Shown: positions 1 through 12,000 of the stretch, in pieces
Layout: each line of letters starts with the position of its first letter
How positions within the stretch are numbered: the stretch's first letter is position 1
DNA from: Coturnix japonica
Lineage: Eukaryota > Chordata > Aves > Galliformes > Phasianidae
Length of the DNA stretch: 64,000 nucleotides
Assembly: GCF_001577835.2 (NCBI RefSeq)
Contig: NC_029526.1
Location: forward strand, 2,077,510-2,141,509
Reading direction: 5' to 3'
Notes under the pieces: model-generated
Seen by the model: the letters and a program-made list of their open reading frames with translations, nothing else
Database searches by the model: none
What the model was told of the DNA's origin: nothing
Program-made: the position numbers and the translations under genes

Positions 1-3000
1 TTTGGGAGCTGATCTCCAGTTGACAGAGCATGTTTTGCTTTGTTTCATGCTGACCAGGCAGAGGGATTCAAATCTGGGGCAGTCAGATCCTGTTTGTGAA
101 AGAAACTGGGCAGTTAAAAGTGTCTCTGGCTTCAGATCACCTGTGTGCTGCATCTCCTGCTGCCATGACCGTGTGGCCATGGCCTGGGAGGGCTGCTGTG
201 TGCCCTGCTGACCAGCAGCTGGGAGAGGAGGAGTCGAGCTGGAGATGTTATTTTTGTGTGAGCCCTACCACAACTGCTTGTTTCAATTGAAGGTAGTGAG
301 AACTCTACTGATGTTCTTGTGCCTTGGAGACTAAAGTAGATGGGTAAGTGACTTCTTGTAGTGAGTGAGACTCAAAATGGGTTTAGGTTGCACAGTGGTC
401 AAGAAGGAAGAAGGAAATCGATCCTGGGATCCCCTTCCCCAGCACTGAGGGCTGTCAGCTTCCCAGCACAGGTGCCAAGCTTCCTGGGATCCAGGCTGAC
501 CCCACTGCTGCACCACAGCACTGTGCATGAGAGCAGTGTGCTGCAGCAGCCAGCCCACTCCTTGGCTGCATGGAAAGTTACAGGGGGTAGCACAGCCCCA
601 AAAAGCTGAGGCGTTTGTTCTGGTTTTCAAAACACTTCATTAATGTGATTGGCAATGCTAGAAGGTTCCTGAGATTAGAATGCTGCTATTTTTGAAGAGT
701 TATTTCTGATGGCGGGCTGCCAAGCAGTGCCACCGGCCTCTGTAATCTTTCTATCTGATTGGCAGGACACACTGTGGTCTTTTGCCTTTTGTTAGCCTCT
801 CTGAAGCCACATGGTTCCAGCTCTTCACAGGCTTCTCCTACAGTGAGAGAAAACACACTTTATCCAGGTTTTCCTGCCCTGTGGCAAGGCAGAAATCCCT
901 CATGTTGTGGGGTAGAAATCATTTGTCCTTTAGATGCTGGTATGCTGCTGAGTGGGGTTTGGTGAAGGAGATACCTCCTGAGAGTCGTGGCGATGCTGTC
1001 CCATCTCTGTTGTGATGCTGTGATTAAAACAACAGCAACAAAAGTGGTAAAAGGCAAATGGACATTGTGCAGCTCTACCTGTGCTCACATCTGGAGTAGC
1101 TCACAAGGCTGTGTCTGTCTCCAGCAGTTCTCAGAGTCCCTCAAGGGCTCTCAGGTGCTCACTAGGCAAAGCAGGAGAATATTTGTTACAAAAATGGCTT
1201 GTGAACATGCATAAACAGGAGGTCTGGCCTGAACAAATAGGCAGAGTTTTCCCTGACTTCAGAGCAAGAGATTGGCAGATGCTTAAGAAGCAGCATGGCT
1301 TTTCTTCTAATGCATTAGAGCAAAATGGGAGTAGGGAGATAACCACCCAATAGCACAGTCCTTTAGCTGGGGGGCTTGGCAGCGATGTACATGGGAACTG
1401 TGAAGCAAATAGAGAAATAAAGGCACCATCAAAACAGCCCTCAGATATTTGCCTTCAAAGCCCACAGCTAGACTGTAGAAACTCTGGGGGAGGCATTAAT
1501 ACCTGTTTGAATGGCAGAGGCTCCAGGTTTGCTCCAGACCGTCTGGATTTATTACCATCATTTTACCAAGCACTGTCTGGAGCCTGAGCTGTGATTTTTG
1601 CCATTCAGTTTGGGCTCAGGTGCACAAACACAGCTCTGTCTGCCTGGCTGGCACAGGCAGAGATGGGCACCGCTCTGCATCTGCACCAGCAGCATCAGAG
1701 GGAAGCTCTCTGCACCCAGAGCTTTGAGTCAGCAGGGCAGGATGACACAGAAAAAAAAGAAATCACTGCATCGTCTTCCTGCTTACCTCTGTGCACAGCT
1801 CTGCCCTCCCACAGCCCTGGCTCTTGGCTGGGTTCCTTTGGCAAAGGGATCCAGCAAGGAGTGGCTGCCACCTGGCAGACCCCTCACCCGGCCCCTCTGG
1901 CTGGTGGCTGCCCCTCTCTTCCCCCCTGAAAACTCACAAGCTGATTAAGCCCAGCGTGTTAATTGGCTGTGACAGCTCATTTTGTTATCTCGTAGTTCAT
2001 TATTGATGGGGTGCGTGTGACTGGATTCCAAGCAAAGGTCAGTGCCAGGCCTCCCTTTCTGCCTGGCCGGGACGTGGGCACAGTAGGGCGGCAGCTCTGA
2101 GGATGGCGCTGGTCATGCTGTGCAGGGGATGTCCCATGGCACCGGTGGCTTCACCTTGGCTTCTCCAAAAAACAAGGGGCAGGAGTGGGGAGGGAGGTGT
2201 GCAGTGGAGGATCAGGAGGATGCAGTGGTGTGCTTTGGCTAAAAGCTCCAAAACTAACGTGCTGTCCCTCTGCCTCCCTCCTCAGCAACTGCTGGGATCA
2301 TGGCCCAAATGCAGCACGACGTGAGAGTTCATTAGTGAGGAGCAGGATGAAATCATTAGGGCCGATGGATCCCTCTGAGCAAGAGGCATTGATCAGCTGC
2401 AGGTCAAGGAGAAGGTCAGGGACAGAGCCAGCAGGGTGCAGGCATGGGGAGCTGGGTGTACAACTGCTCTATGAAAGCTCTCAAGCCAAGTAAGGAGCAG
2501 GGGGTACAGAGACTGACCAAACTTCATCCCCCTGGGAAAGCAATGTGTGTTTCCAGACCTGGTGCCCTCAGCACCCCAGAACTGTGGTGCCCCCAAGCAG
2601 CCAGCAACCTGCCCATACCTATCTGTGTGTCCCCAAACACCCCCAGTGGCAACAAGGCAACTATGAAATGTTGGGGAACCATCAAACCTTCCCACTGCAT
2701 CGCCACCTCCTTAAGCCACCCCAGCACCCTGGAGCCTTGGGGATGGCATTACCCCACTCTCCAGGGGAAGGTTAAAGTGGGCATTGCTGCTCGTTGTGCA
2801 ATTGGAAACGCTTTTTAATGATGGAGCATGCCAGACTCTGGGCTCCAAGGAGACACCTTGCAGGCTGCTCTGTCTCACGCCTGTCAGCTTGTTAAGCACA
2901 TCTGTATGCACACAGTTGCTTTCTGCACAGCTCTGCTCTGCTCTGCTGATAGGTATTTATTTAAAGCCTGGCTGTGAGTGGGAGCTGCTTCCTCCCTGCC

Positions 3001-5439
3001 TGGGAGGTGGCACCTGTCCCTGTGCACACCAAACCAAGGCGGGACAGGCAAATGCTGTGGTTTCCATGCATCCTGAACAAGGTTCTGGTGTCTCTTGAGG
3101 CATTCCAAGGCCTCCAGATGGAGACTGTTGGACACAGCTCTTGCTGTGGACACAGAGGTAACACCTGGCCCTACTGAGCCCCTGCAGGCGCAGCCTTGGA
3201 ACTGAGCTGGCAGCAAAGTCCTCATGGCTGCCATGCTCCTGGCTTTGCCCTGAGCTCCATCACTGCTGGGTGCAGCTGATCTGTGGGAATTCTGCCTGGC
3301 AGCTCGCTGGGCAGGTTGTTGGTCTGGTTTTTGATCAAAATCGTCCCATTTTGCTACGGTGGAGGGGCTGTGAGTGAATGAAAAGGGAAACTTGAATGGA
3401 GCCCAGCCGTTAGAGAATCGTGTGAGAACAATTCATTGGAGCCCTTGGGCTGAGCCGGAGCTTGCAGCCAGGATGGAAAATTACTGCGAGCCCTGTGCTG
3501 CAAGGGCAGGAGGCAGCCACAGCTGGAGGCCGGCCAGCACTGCCACGAGGATGGTGCTGCTGTCACAGAGCGTGGACGAGTGTGACCATGGGCACAGTGT
3601 GTGCCTGCAGCTTTCTAAGGGCTCCAGAGATTGGGGTGCCCTCTGCGTTGCCCATTTCCAAGAGTGTTTTAGCAAACAGGCCCTTCTCGTGCATCTTGCC
3701 CATGGCTGATTCTCCTTGTTTCTCCCCTTTCTGATTGCCTTGACCAAAATAGCCCGTCACAGATCCAGGGCGGAGCAAGGCAGGACCAGCAGCCACGCAC
3801 TCCAAACAACATTGTGATTTAAGGGTGGCAATAAAAAACATCACACTCCTGCGCAACTGGGGCTAAATTTAGTTCTGATCCTCAGCACATCATCACCGGA
3901 CTGCGTGTGCCTGGGGGCAGCACCTAATTCCTGCTCGATAAAGCCTCATTGAGCGCACCCATCCCCTGCCTGGGCTGTGTGCGGCCATCACGTCTGCCCC
4001 ACATCAGTCTGAGCTGTGCCACCCCAGCCCCATGCTCCCCATCCACCTGCCCCATGCTCTGCCATGCGGCACAACCATTTGGTTTGAGGATGGGATGCTT
4101 CTCAAACACCTGCAGCCCAGCCTCAGCATCATCACCTGCTTCAACATCTCTGGGCAAAGGGCCCCTTAGTTCTTTGGTGCCACCAGGAAAAGAGCAAACA
4201 GCAGAAAACAGCACAAGTCTGCACACAGCATCCCTGACCCTCCGAGAGTCCTTGTCCACGGCTGTGACCTCCCTGATGCCATCTCCGCAGCCAGACCTTG
4301 GTTTGACTGCCTTGCTGTCACATGGCTGAGATGAAAGTGCATGGAAAGCCATGTGAAAAATGCCACATTGACCTGCAAAGAGAAATGTGGAAAAATCCAT
4401 GCTGTAAAACTCCTTTTAAACATGCAATTGAGGGTGCAGGCCGCACCACGTGCAATGCAGATTCCAGTGCATAGAAAGCTTATGCTCTCTCCATACACAA
4501 TTAATTGTGCAATTATTGCAGCCATATGGCCACGCTCCTTTGGCAAGGTAGCATCTAAAAGGTCTTATTTGGTCAAGTTGAACTTTGTGCGGAGAGGATA
4601 CATTCCTGGTGTGAAAACCATTTATTCCTGTAGGAATCCCTGGCACTCAGAGGAGGTTGACTTTACACAGAGGATCTGATCCCTTCATGTCCCTGCCCAG
4701 TTCCGGGGTGAACCATTTGCTGTGGTGTAAGAGGCAGCCCTGAAGGCAGAGAAGCTCCTGGCTGAACAGCCCCGTGATCCCCAGCATCCCATTGAGGTGA
4801 GAAGGTGAACACAGCCCAGCATGCAGAGCTATCTGCGACTCAACAGGAGAGGCTGAAGTCAGCTGGAAGCTGGTTGCCATCCAACAAGCCTGGGACAAGC
4901 TGTCAGCACAGATGTACCGGGGATGGAACAGACGTGTGCCCCAGCCCCGCTGTGGGACAAGCTGCACTTGTGATTGTGCTGTACAGGAGGAGTGCTGTGA
5001 GTGCATCCACTGCAGGCCTGGACTGGCCAGAGCAAATACAGCACTGCTGCCCTGCTGCCTTGGGAGCCCTTGGGCTCCTCCATAGACCTGAACGCTGTCA
5101 TGAGAGTGACTGGGTGATCCTCAGTCCCAAACACCCACGACCCCACAGCTCCTTGTATGTGTACAGGGTCCATCTCCATCCCAGGCACAGTGTCATCTCC
5201 TGGGTGACCCCTTGGACCCCACATCTATCGCCATCCCCACTCCCTGCCCCCCAACTCTTGGCCATGCTGTGGGGACACCCGTTGCCCAGCTCCCCCTTAT
5301 CGCGGTTCCTCCTGGGCCTGTTCACCATCGTGGGGACCCCCACCCTCCTCAGCCGTCACGGCCCCTTTCCTGAGGACCCCTCGGACACAGCGCTGCACCC
5401 GGAGCTCTCCATCTTCCATCGCTTCACCCCGCTCCCTTT
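1..5439. other. Non-coding DNA upstream of NDRG4
   Basis: I see no exon with credible splice sites and no protein I recognise. Open frames here are short and have ordinary composition. The stretch is moderately GC-rich and mostly unique. It contains a few A/T-rich islands with homeodomain-type TAATT words (near 1935-2015 and 4490-4540) that look more like regulatory DNA than their surroundings. It could hold an upstream untranslated exon of NDRG4 that cannot be recognised from sequence alone. Confidence 0.6.
4496..4509. promoter_or_regulatory. Perfect 14-bp palindrome with paired homeodomain half-sites
   Basis: CACAATTAATTGTG reads the same on both strands. It centres on TTAATT, the core of dimeric homeodomain sites, and is followed within 25 bp by GCAATTATTGC and the E-box-like CCATATGG. 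The cluster lies about 1.2 kb upstream of the NDRG4 long-form start. An enhancer role is inference. Confidence 0.3.
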
Positions 5440-6050
5440 CTTACACACCCCCCCCGTGCCCTCCGCAGCTCCACAGTTGCCCTTTCTTTCCCCCCTCCCT
5501 CGTTCTTATTATCCGTCCGGCCCCGGCCCCGCTCCCGGCCCCATCCCCGGCCCCGTCCCTCCTCTCCGGCCCCGCCGAGGGGAGGATCCGCTCCCCTGGG
5601 CCGTTCCGCCTCGCCCCTGCGCCGCCCTGCGCTCTCCGCTCCGCTCGGTTCCGCTCCTCTCCTCTCCGCTCCGCTCCGGCTCCGCTCGCTCCCCGCGCCG
5701 GGGCCGCCGGCCCGGCATGAAGGTTCTCCGGCACAAGATCGAGCTGCTCACAGGTACCCGAGCCCCGGGGGCACGGCGGGTCGCGCTGCCGCATCGTTCC
5801 ATTCGCATCCCATCCGAAGGTTGGGGCTCAGCTTCGCGGTGGCTCCGTTCTTTGCTGCCGCAGCCCTCGGGCTCGGAGCGCTCGTGGCCCCGCGTGGGCT
5901 GGGGAGGTTATGAGGGCTGCGGGGTCCTTGTGCGGGGCTGCCGGAGCATCCTGCGGCTCAGCCTCGGGGCCAGCAGCCCCCCTGCCAGCTTCCCCGGTCA
6001 GCCTCGACCCGGCTGTGGGGGCTTGTCCTGCGCCGGGGGGTGGGAGGGGG
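5440..6050 (+). promoter_or_regulatory. NDRG4: CpG-island promoter of the NDRG4 long isoforms
   Basis: The stretch is very GC-rich, with dense CpG and repeated CCCCGGCCCC and CCGCTCCGCT words that resemble Sp1/KLF sites. I see no TATA box. The island surrounds the ATG at 5717 and its splice donor at 5754, as expected for a broad CpG-island promoter. The transcription start is probably between about 5500 and 5700 but cannot be fixed from sequence. Confidence 0.65.
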
Positions 6051-9000
6051 CCCACGCCGTGCGCTGTGAGGTTTTCCAGCAGCCCCGTTCCTCTGGTTTC
6101 TCCCCCCCATCCCCGTCTGCCGCACGCCGCTCCATTCACCCCGAGGAGCTGTGCCGGCACCCCGGGGTGCCACGCTGGGCAGCACACGGGGGGCAGCAGG
6201 GCGGCCCCTGGGGGTCACCTGCCTTCTGGTCACCACTGTTAAACTCTTCCTGCGGCCTCACTGGGATGAGAAGTATGACAGTGAGCAGTAATGCGTTTCC
6301 TTGCCGTTTGCTGATTCTCTTTCAATAAGTGAACACTGGGCTGCAGGTTGCCAGGGAAGGCAGAGCCAACGGGGCTGCCTCCATCTGCATCTCCGCGGTG
6401 CCAGGGCCCCGCAGGGCAGAGCCGCAGTGGCCGATTGCATCTCCCTTCCTCGGCTCAGCCCTGGAAGGTGCAGGGAAAAGGCTGTTTGCAGGGGTTTGTG
6501 CTGCCGTGCTGTGAGAGCCCAGGGTGGGTGGTTCCTGGGCACGTGTCTGATCCGTTGAAAAGAGGGAAATGGAAAAGGGGTCGCTTCAATTGCTCCTGGC
6601 AGCGCACACAGAGTGTGTCCTACACAGCAGTGCCTTCAGGGGAGCAGCAGGGCACTGTGCTCCTGGCCCTCAGCTGCTGCTTGGCTGTGCAGCTGGTTGG
6701 TGCTGTGCTCTGTTTGGGATGGGTTTGGGATTAGGGAGGAAATGTGCCCCAGCTCTGCTCAGGACGGGTTGGCACCACGTGGGGAAGGCGGAGTGGGAAC
6801 ACCTGGGGATGGATCTGCTGGGGAGTATTGGGGTGAGCCGGAGGGGAAAGTGCTCAGTGCCAGCCCTGCTGGCACCTCCTCGGCCATCATGTCCATCCTG
6901 GGCAGCTTGGAGCTGGGCAGGACTTGGAGGGTCCCCATGCTGCCACTGGCTGGGCCCACAGCCTGGGGCTGCCCACTGGCACTGCTGGGCACCTCCAGGG
7001 AGCCACGATGTGGCTGTGATTCCTGCTGCGGGGCTGCAGCACCCCTGGGTCTCCCTGTTATGGAGATCCCCAACGCTGACCCTTAGCTCCCCTCCTGCTC
7101 CTGAGCCTATAACTGCTCCTGATGGCTGTCATTCTGCTCTGAGGATGCTGGTTGGAGTGGGGTTCTGCCATGCCTCCCATGGGCCGGTGTTCCCCCCACC
7201 ACACACCAAGATCACGGGGCCGTTCCTCATCGCTCAGCCTCCCTCCCTCTGATTATCGGCTTTAATTAACGAAGGCACCGACCGTGCGCTAAGTGCTGTC
7301 CCCAGCCGCCCTGGGACTGCGGCCACGCAGCGGTCGGTGCTGTCAGTGCACGACTCTCCTGCTCTTCCAGACCTGGCTCCCGGTGAGGCCAATTTCCCCC
7401 CACTTTTTAACCTTCGCTCCCTTGAGATGGGGCACAGGGCTGGAGCTGCTGTGGGACTGGGGCTGCAGGAGCTCTGGGAGGTTTTGTGCTGCTGCTTCTG
7501 TTTCCAAACCTCTCTGGTTTGTCGGACTGCTCCCAGAGAGCTGAGCAAAGTGTGGTTGCTGCAGAGAGCAGCCAGGTGGCAGAGCCCGCTCGGTTTTACA
7601 GCTGAAAACTCGGTTGGATTAGCAGAACACAGCTCTGGAGGGAAGCTTCCCATCACTTCTGTGCTCTGGGTGGCTGGGGCAGGGCTGAGCACACCCTGTG
7701 ATGTTACTGTAGTTCTGCAGCTCCAGCTGGGGCTGCCTCAGGTGAGGTGCTGAGCAGAGCACGCAGCAGGCCTGGCTGATGGAGCGGGGGCTGCTTCTGC
7801 TTGGTGCTGGCACAGACCTGTCCTCGCTGGGCTCCATGGAGGGATTGTGTGGGAAGCAGCAGGAGTATGGCTGGGGAACGGGTGGCCATGGGACCTGCTG
7901 GGACCCACCCTGAGCATACACAGGGCAGCCTGCACTGTCTCTGTCCCCATTCCCTTTGTCTTTGTCACTGTCTGAGTGTGACCAGCTACTGTGCAGCCCC
8001 TCGCTCCCCTTTGCTTCCTGAGCTGTGCTGATATCTGGGGGTACGCTGGCAATGCTGGCATTGGGGTGTACAAAGCCTCGGTGCCCTGCTCAGCAGCACA
8101 CAGCCCCACACACAGCGAGCACCATCCCTGCAAGCCCTTACTCTGTAGATGAGGGGAGAGCTGTGTGGGTAAAGGCTCCGGGTTTGGCTTCCTCCCATCA
8201 TTGCCATACCACCTTTGGGTGGGCTCTGCTCCCTGACGGAGCCATTCCAATGCTCAGAGCGTCCCTCTGCGTGGCTGAGAAATGTCACACCTCGGTCTGG
8301 CTCTGCAGGGAGCTCTCCTTTGCTCCCACACTGTCTGCCCATAGCCTGCACGCAGCTCAGACATTGACCCATCTCTCTGGCCAATGCTGGGAGCTGCCGT
8401 GGAAATGGGACCACTGTCGCCCCAGGCTGTGTACTCACAGGGTGACCAGCACTGACACACACTTGCTCTCCCAGTCTGCCCGAGCCCTTAACTGGAGAGC
8501 TGGAGCCGGGTGGGAGCTGAGCTCTTCCAGGTGCTGCCAGCCCTCACTTCCATTCCTGGCCTCAAAGCTGGGTTTACTGCAGCCCCAGCCCAAGCCAGTG
8601 CAGCAGGCCCCGCTGGCCAAGTGGATGGGAGCTGATGTGGCTGTCTGGGCAGAAGGGCTGAGGGACAGCTGAAGCAGGACCCTGCAGGGTGCTGATGTCT
8701 CCCTCCCCTCGGACAGGGCTGCTGCTGCAGGAGATGACCATGGCGGGGCTGCATGAGCTGCGCTTCACTGAGGAGAAGCCGCTGCTGCGTGGCCAGGATG
8801 CTGAGCTGGTGAGTTGGGGGACAGCTCTGGCTCCAACCTGCGTGTTGGCTGCCAGGACTCAGACACTGGTGCGCTCCAGCCCTCAGTATCTAATGGCTCT
8901 TCTTCTCCCACAGGAGAACTCAGACGTGTTCCTCTCTGCTGCAGACACAGACTGGAAGGTAGGACTGGCTGTGGGGGTGGACGAGTTGTCTCTTGCCCCA

Positions 9001-12000
9001 GAGCTTGGCCAGGCGCTGGCTGCTTGGTGCCTGTGCTGTGGGAAGGGGGCCGTGGCTGTGGGTCTGCCCGCAGCGCCCTGGGGGTGCTGGCTTGTCGCCT
9101 ACTGCAGCACTTGGTGCTGGCGGTCGGATGTGGCTGGTGGGCACTTGGCAACGAGCCGGGGACAAAACCTTTTTAGGACTGGTGTTTTCTTCTAAAAACC
9201 AGGCTGCTTTTCCAGCCCTTCTGCCATTGCCATGGCAATGGTTCCCTGGGTGATGCCAGCTCCCCAGTTACACAAGAGTGGGTGAAAGTGTCTTTCTCTT
9301 TTTGGGAGGCAGAGCACTGCCCCTGCCCGGCCCAGCTCTCCTGAAGCAGCCTGGCCTTGGGGCTGCCCGGCAGCAGGAGCCTGTGGCTGTGAGTCCCCGC
9401 AGGCTCTGCTTGCACCTGGTCCCAGCTTGTATTTCAGTCCCTACTTCTGTCTTGGGCTCAGCCTGTGCCGTGCTCCCCTGATGGCAACTGGGCTGTCAGT
9501 ACGCAGGGACTGGGATGTGGGCTGCTGCTCCCTGGCTTGTTGCCTGTCCCTCTTCCAGCAGCAGGAAGGCTGGAGCACAGTGTGTGCTTTCCCAGGTCCC
9601 TGTAAGGGTACTGCACAGCATACATTGGTGAGCTGAGGCTTGCCAGTGCTGGCTGCATCTTCTCAGCTCCTATGCTGAACTCCCAGCTCCTGTGAGGAGC
9701 AACTTAAGCTGATTTCAGTCACCCTGCTGGATGGGCAGGATCGCCTCAGTGCCTGTGTGGGCAGACACAGTGCCCAGGCTTTTGGGACTGGCCCCTTCAG
9801 CCTCCATCACCCACGTGTGTGGAGTGTCACAGCAGAGTCCTGTCAGGATGCAGGGAGGTGTGGTTTGCAGAGCCGATGGGAACAGGCTGTTATCACCAAG
9901 GCAGGGGTGAGGAGGGAGAAGCAGGTGTTGCTGATGCCGTGCTGCTGGAGTGTTTCAAGTGTTTTAGGGAGAACTATCTTCTCCTTAATTGTACCAGAAA
10001 CTGAATTGATTCTGCCAGGCCTGGAAATGATGATTTTTCTTACCATTCCTGAAAAACAAAGACAACATTTTCCAGCTTCCAGTTGCCCGGGACCTCTCCA
10101 TATTCCTAAGACCATTGGAGAATAACTGAGGGAAGAGTTTCACCATTATATCATCCAATTCTTTCAGTACCCTGGGATGTTTCCCATTGGGCCCATGGAC
10201 TTACCTGCTGCCACAATGGCACGTACACGTGTGGACAGCTTTGTTCCTGTGCTAAAAGTCTGTTGGGACATGGGCTTCCACCTCCTACATGGTCATTCAA
10301 CATAGCAGAGCATAGTTTCTAAGCCAGCCTGACTTGCAGGCAGGATGGAGGCTTCCATCTGTGACTATCAGCCAGTAGAGTTGGGCTGTAGGTGCGGGGT
10401 GAGAAACCATCACTGGATGTGAGCAGTGGGCAGGTGGAGAGACAAGCATGATGCTGCTGCGTGGCGCAGGGATGTGGTCCGACCCACTGGGGATGCTGGG
10501 CTGTTCCTCTGGCTGATTCACGTGCCAATAGTGATATCCAGGTATGGGCTGAATTAGGGCTGTGCTTTCATCCTGCTCCAGGCAGGGCTGGGGGGATTTG
10601 TGTCGTGTAACCTCTCTGTGGCCACATACCCACACTGTATCTTGTTTCATACGTGCACCTTCCCACCCTGGGCATAGACTTTCTTATGCTCCTGGGTGAG
10701 GGGATGGCATAGTGGGGCAACATTCATGTGTGTCCACACGCGTGCACAAGGTTTCATGTGCATATGTGTGCATAGACAGTAATAGTAATAGTAATAGATC
10801 ACCTGCTGTGTGTGTCTGTGGGTGCACCAGTGCTTCCCTGTGTGTGTGCACGGCTGCAGGCTCCGGCCTGGCTGGCTGCGGGCTCAGGAATGACTGTGCG
10901 TGTTTGCACTGTGTGCACACATGGTGCAGGTGAGGGGCGCCGAGCTCTGCCTGCAGGATGCTCCGCATCACACACGGTGTCAGCCCCATCTGGGCGCCCG
11001 TGTCTGTCCTGCTGAGGGAGGGAAGATGGAGCTGGTACCGCACGGCGCCAGGCGTTTTTCTTCATAAACAAGGGTATTTGGGGCCAATTGGAGCATGAAT
11101 AATTCGCGTGGCAGCCAATGGCTGAGCGCCGGCTGCATCGCGGCACTCGGCTGCAATGGAGGCCAAACCTGCTGGGGCTGCACGTCGGCTGAGGGGGAAG
11201 GGAGAGGGAGGGCTTAGCGCAGGGCTGGGGCTCCCTTATAAATCGAGGCGAGGGGCTGAGCCGGCGCAGAGCTCCGCTTCACCCCGATCCGCTGCAGCGC
11301 CGTGTCCTGCGCCGGGACCCCGCGCCCGGCCCTCCCTGACTGCGCACCTTTAACCCGCACGGTCCTCGCCATGCCCGAGTGCTGGGATGGGGTACGTACC
11401 GCCGCAGCCTGTCCCGGTGGGTTCTGCCCCGTTTCCTGCCCCACTGGCTCAGGACGGAGCGCTGCTGCACCGAGTGGGGCTCGCTGTGCGCCGGGCAGCT
11501 GATGGGGTGGGCGCAGCTCCCAGCGGGGAGCCCTTCCTTCCCGCAGCATCACCAGCACCGCATCCACCGCATCCACCGCATCCACCGCATCCACCGCATC
11601 CACCGCATCCACCGCATCCACCGCATCCCTGGTGCGGCGCTGGGCTCGGGGCCGCATTGTCCTTGAGCGCGACCTCCTCGGGCCTGGCGGAGCTTGTGGG
11701 GCTGCCGCGCCGGGACGAGCGGAGCTGCGGGATGAGTGCGGGCAGGGGGGATCTGCTGCACCCACCCAGCGCCTGAGGGGATGGAGGACCAGGGAGTGAC
11801 CATCGGGGAGCGACCCCTCGGCTGTTCTGCAGCATCTTCAGTGATGGCAACAGGCTGCTGTGCAGGGTGGGCAGTGGGAACCCTGCGGATGCTGAGCCCC
11901 GCACGGAGCTGGGCTGTGCCGGGCATGTTTGGGTGCTGCAGCACCACGGCACCTCGCTGCAGCCACGGCTTGTCAGTCACCCCCTTGTTGGCTTCGTTCT

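Noticed and set aside
4805-6328. 507-codon open frame on the + strand across the NDRG4 promoter
   Set aside because: The openness comes from GC-rich CpG-island composition. It runs straight through the real exon 5717-5753 and its donor, and the peptide is proline/serine/arginine-rich without family resemblance.
9955-10240. AT-richer patch in an NDRG4 intron that looks like an old repeat
   Set aside because: No family-specific ends or motifs could be identified, so it is mentioned only within the intron entry.
11449-11952. Open frames with perfect CGGCGGCGG-like or HPPHPPHPP-like repeats around the 9-bp repeat
   Set aside because: They arise because the 9-bp unit is open in all frames on both strands. 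They have no splice or start evidence.
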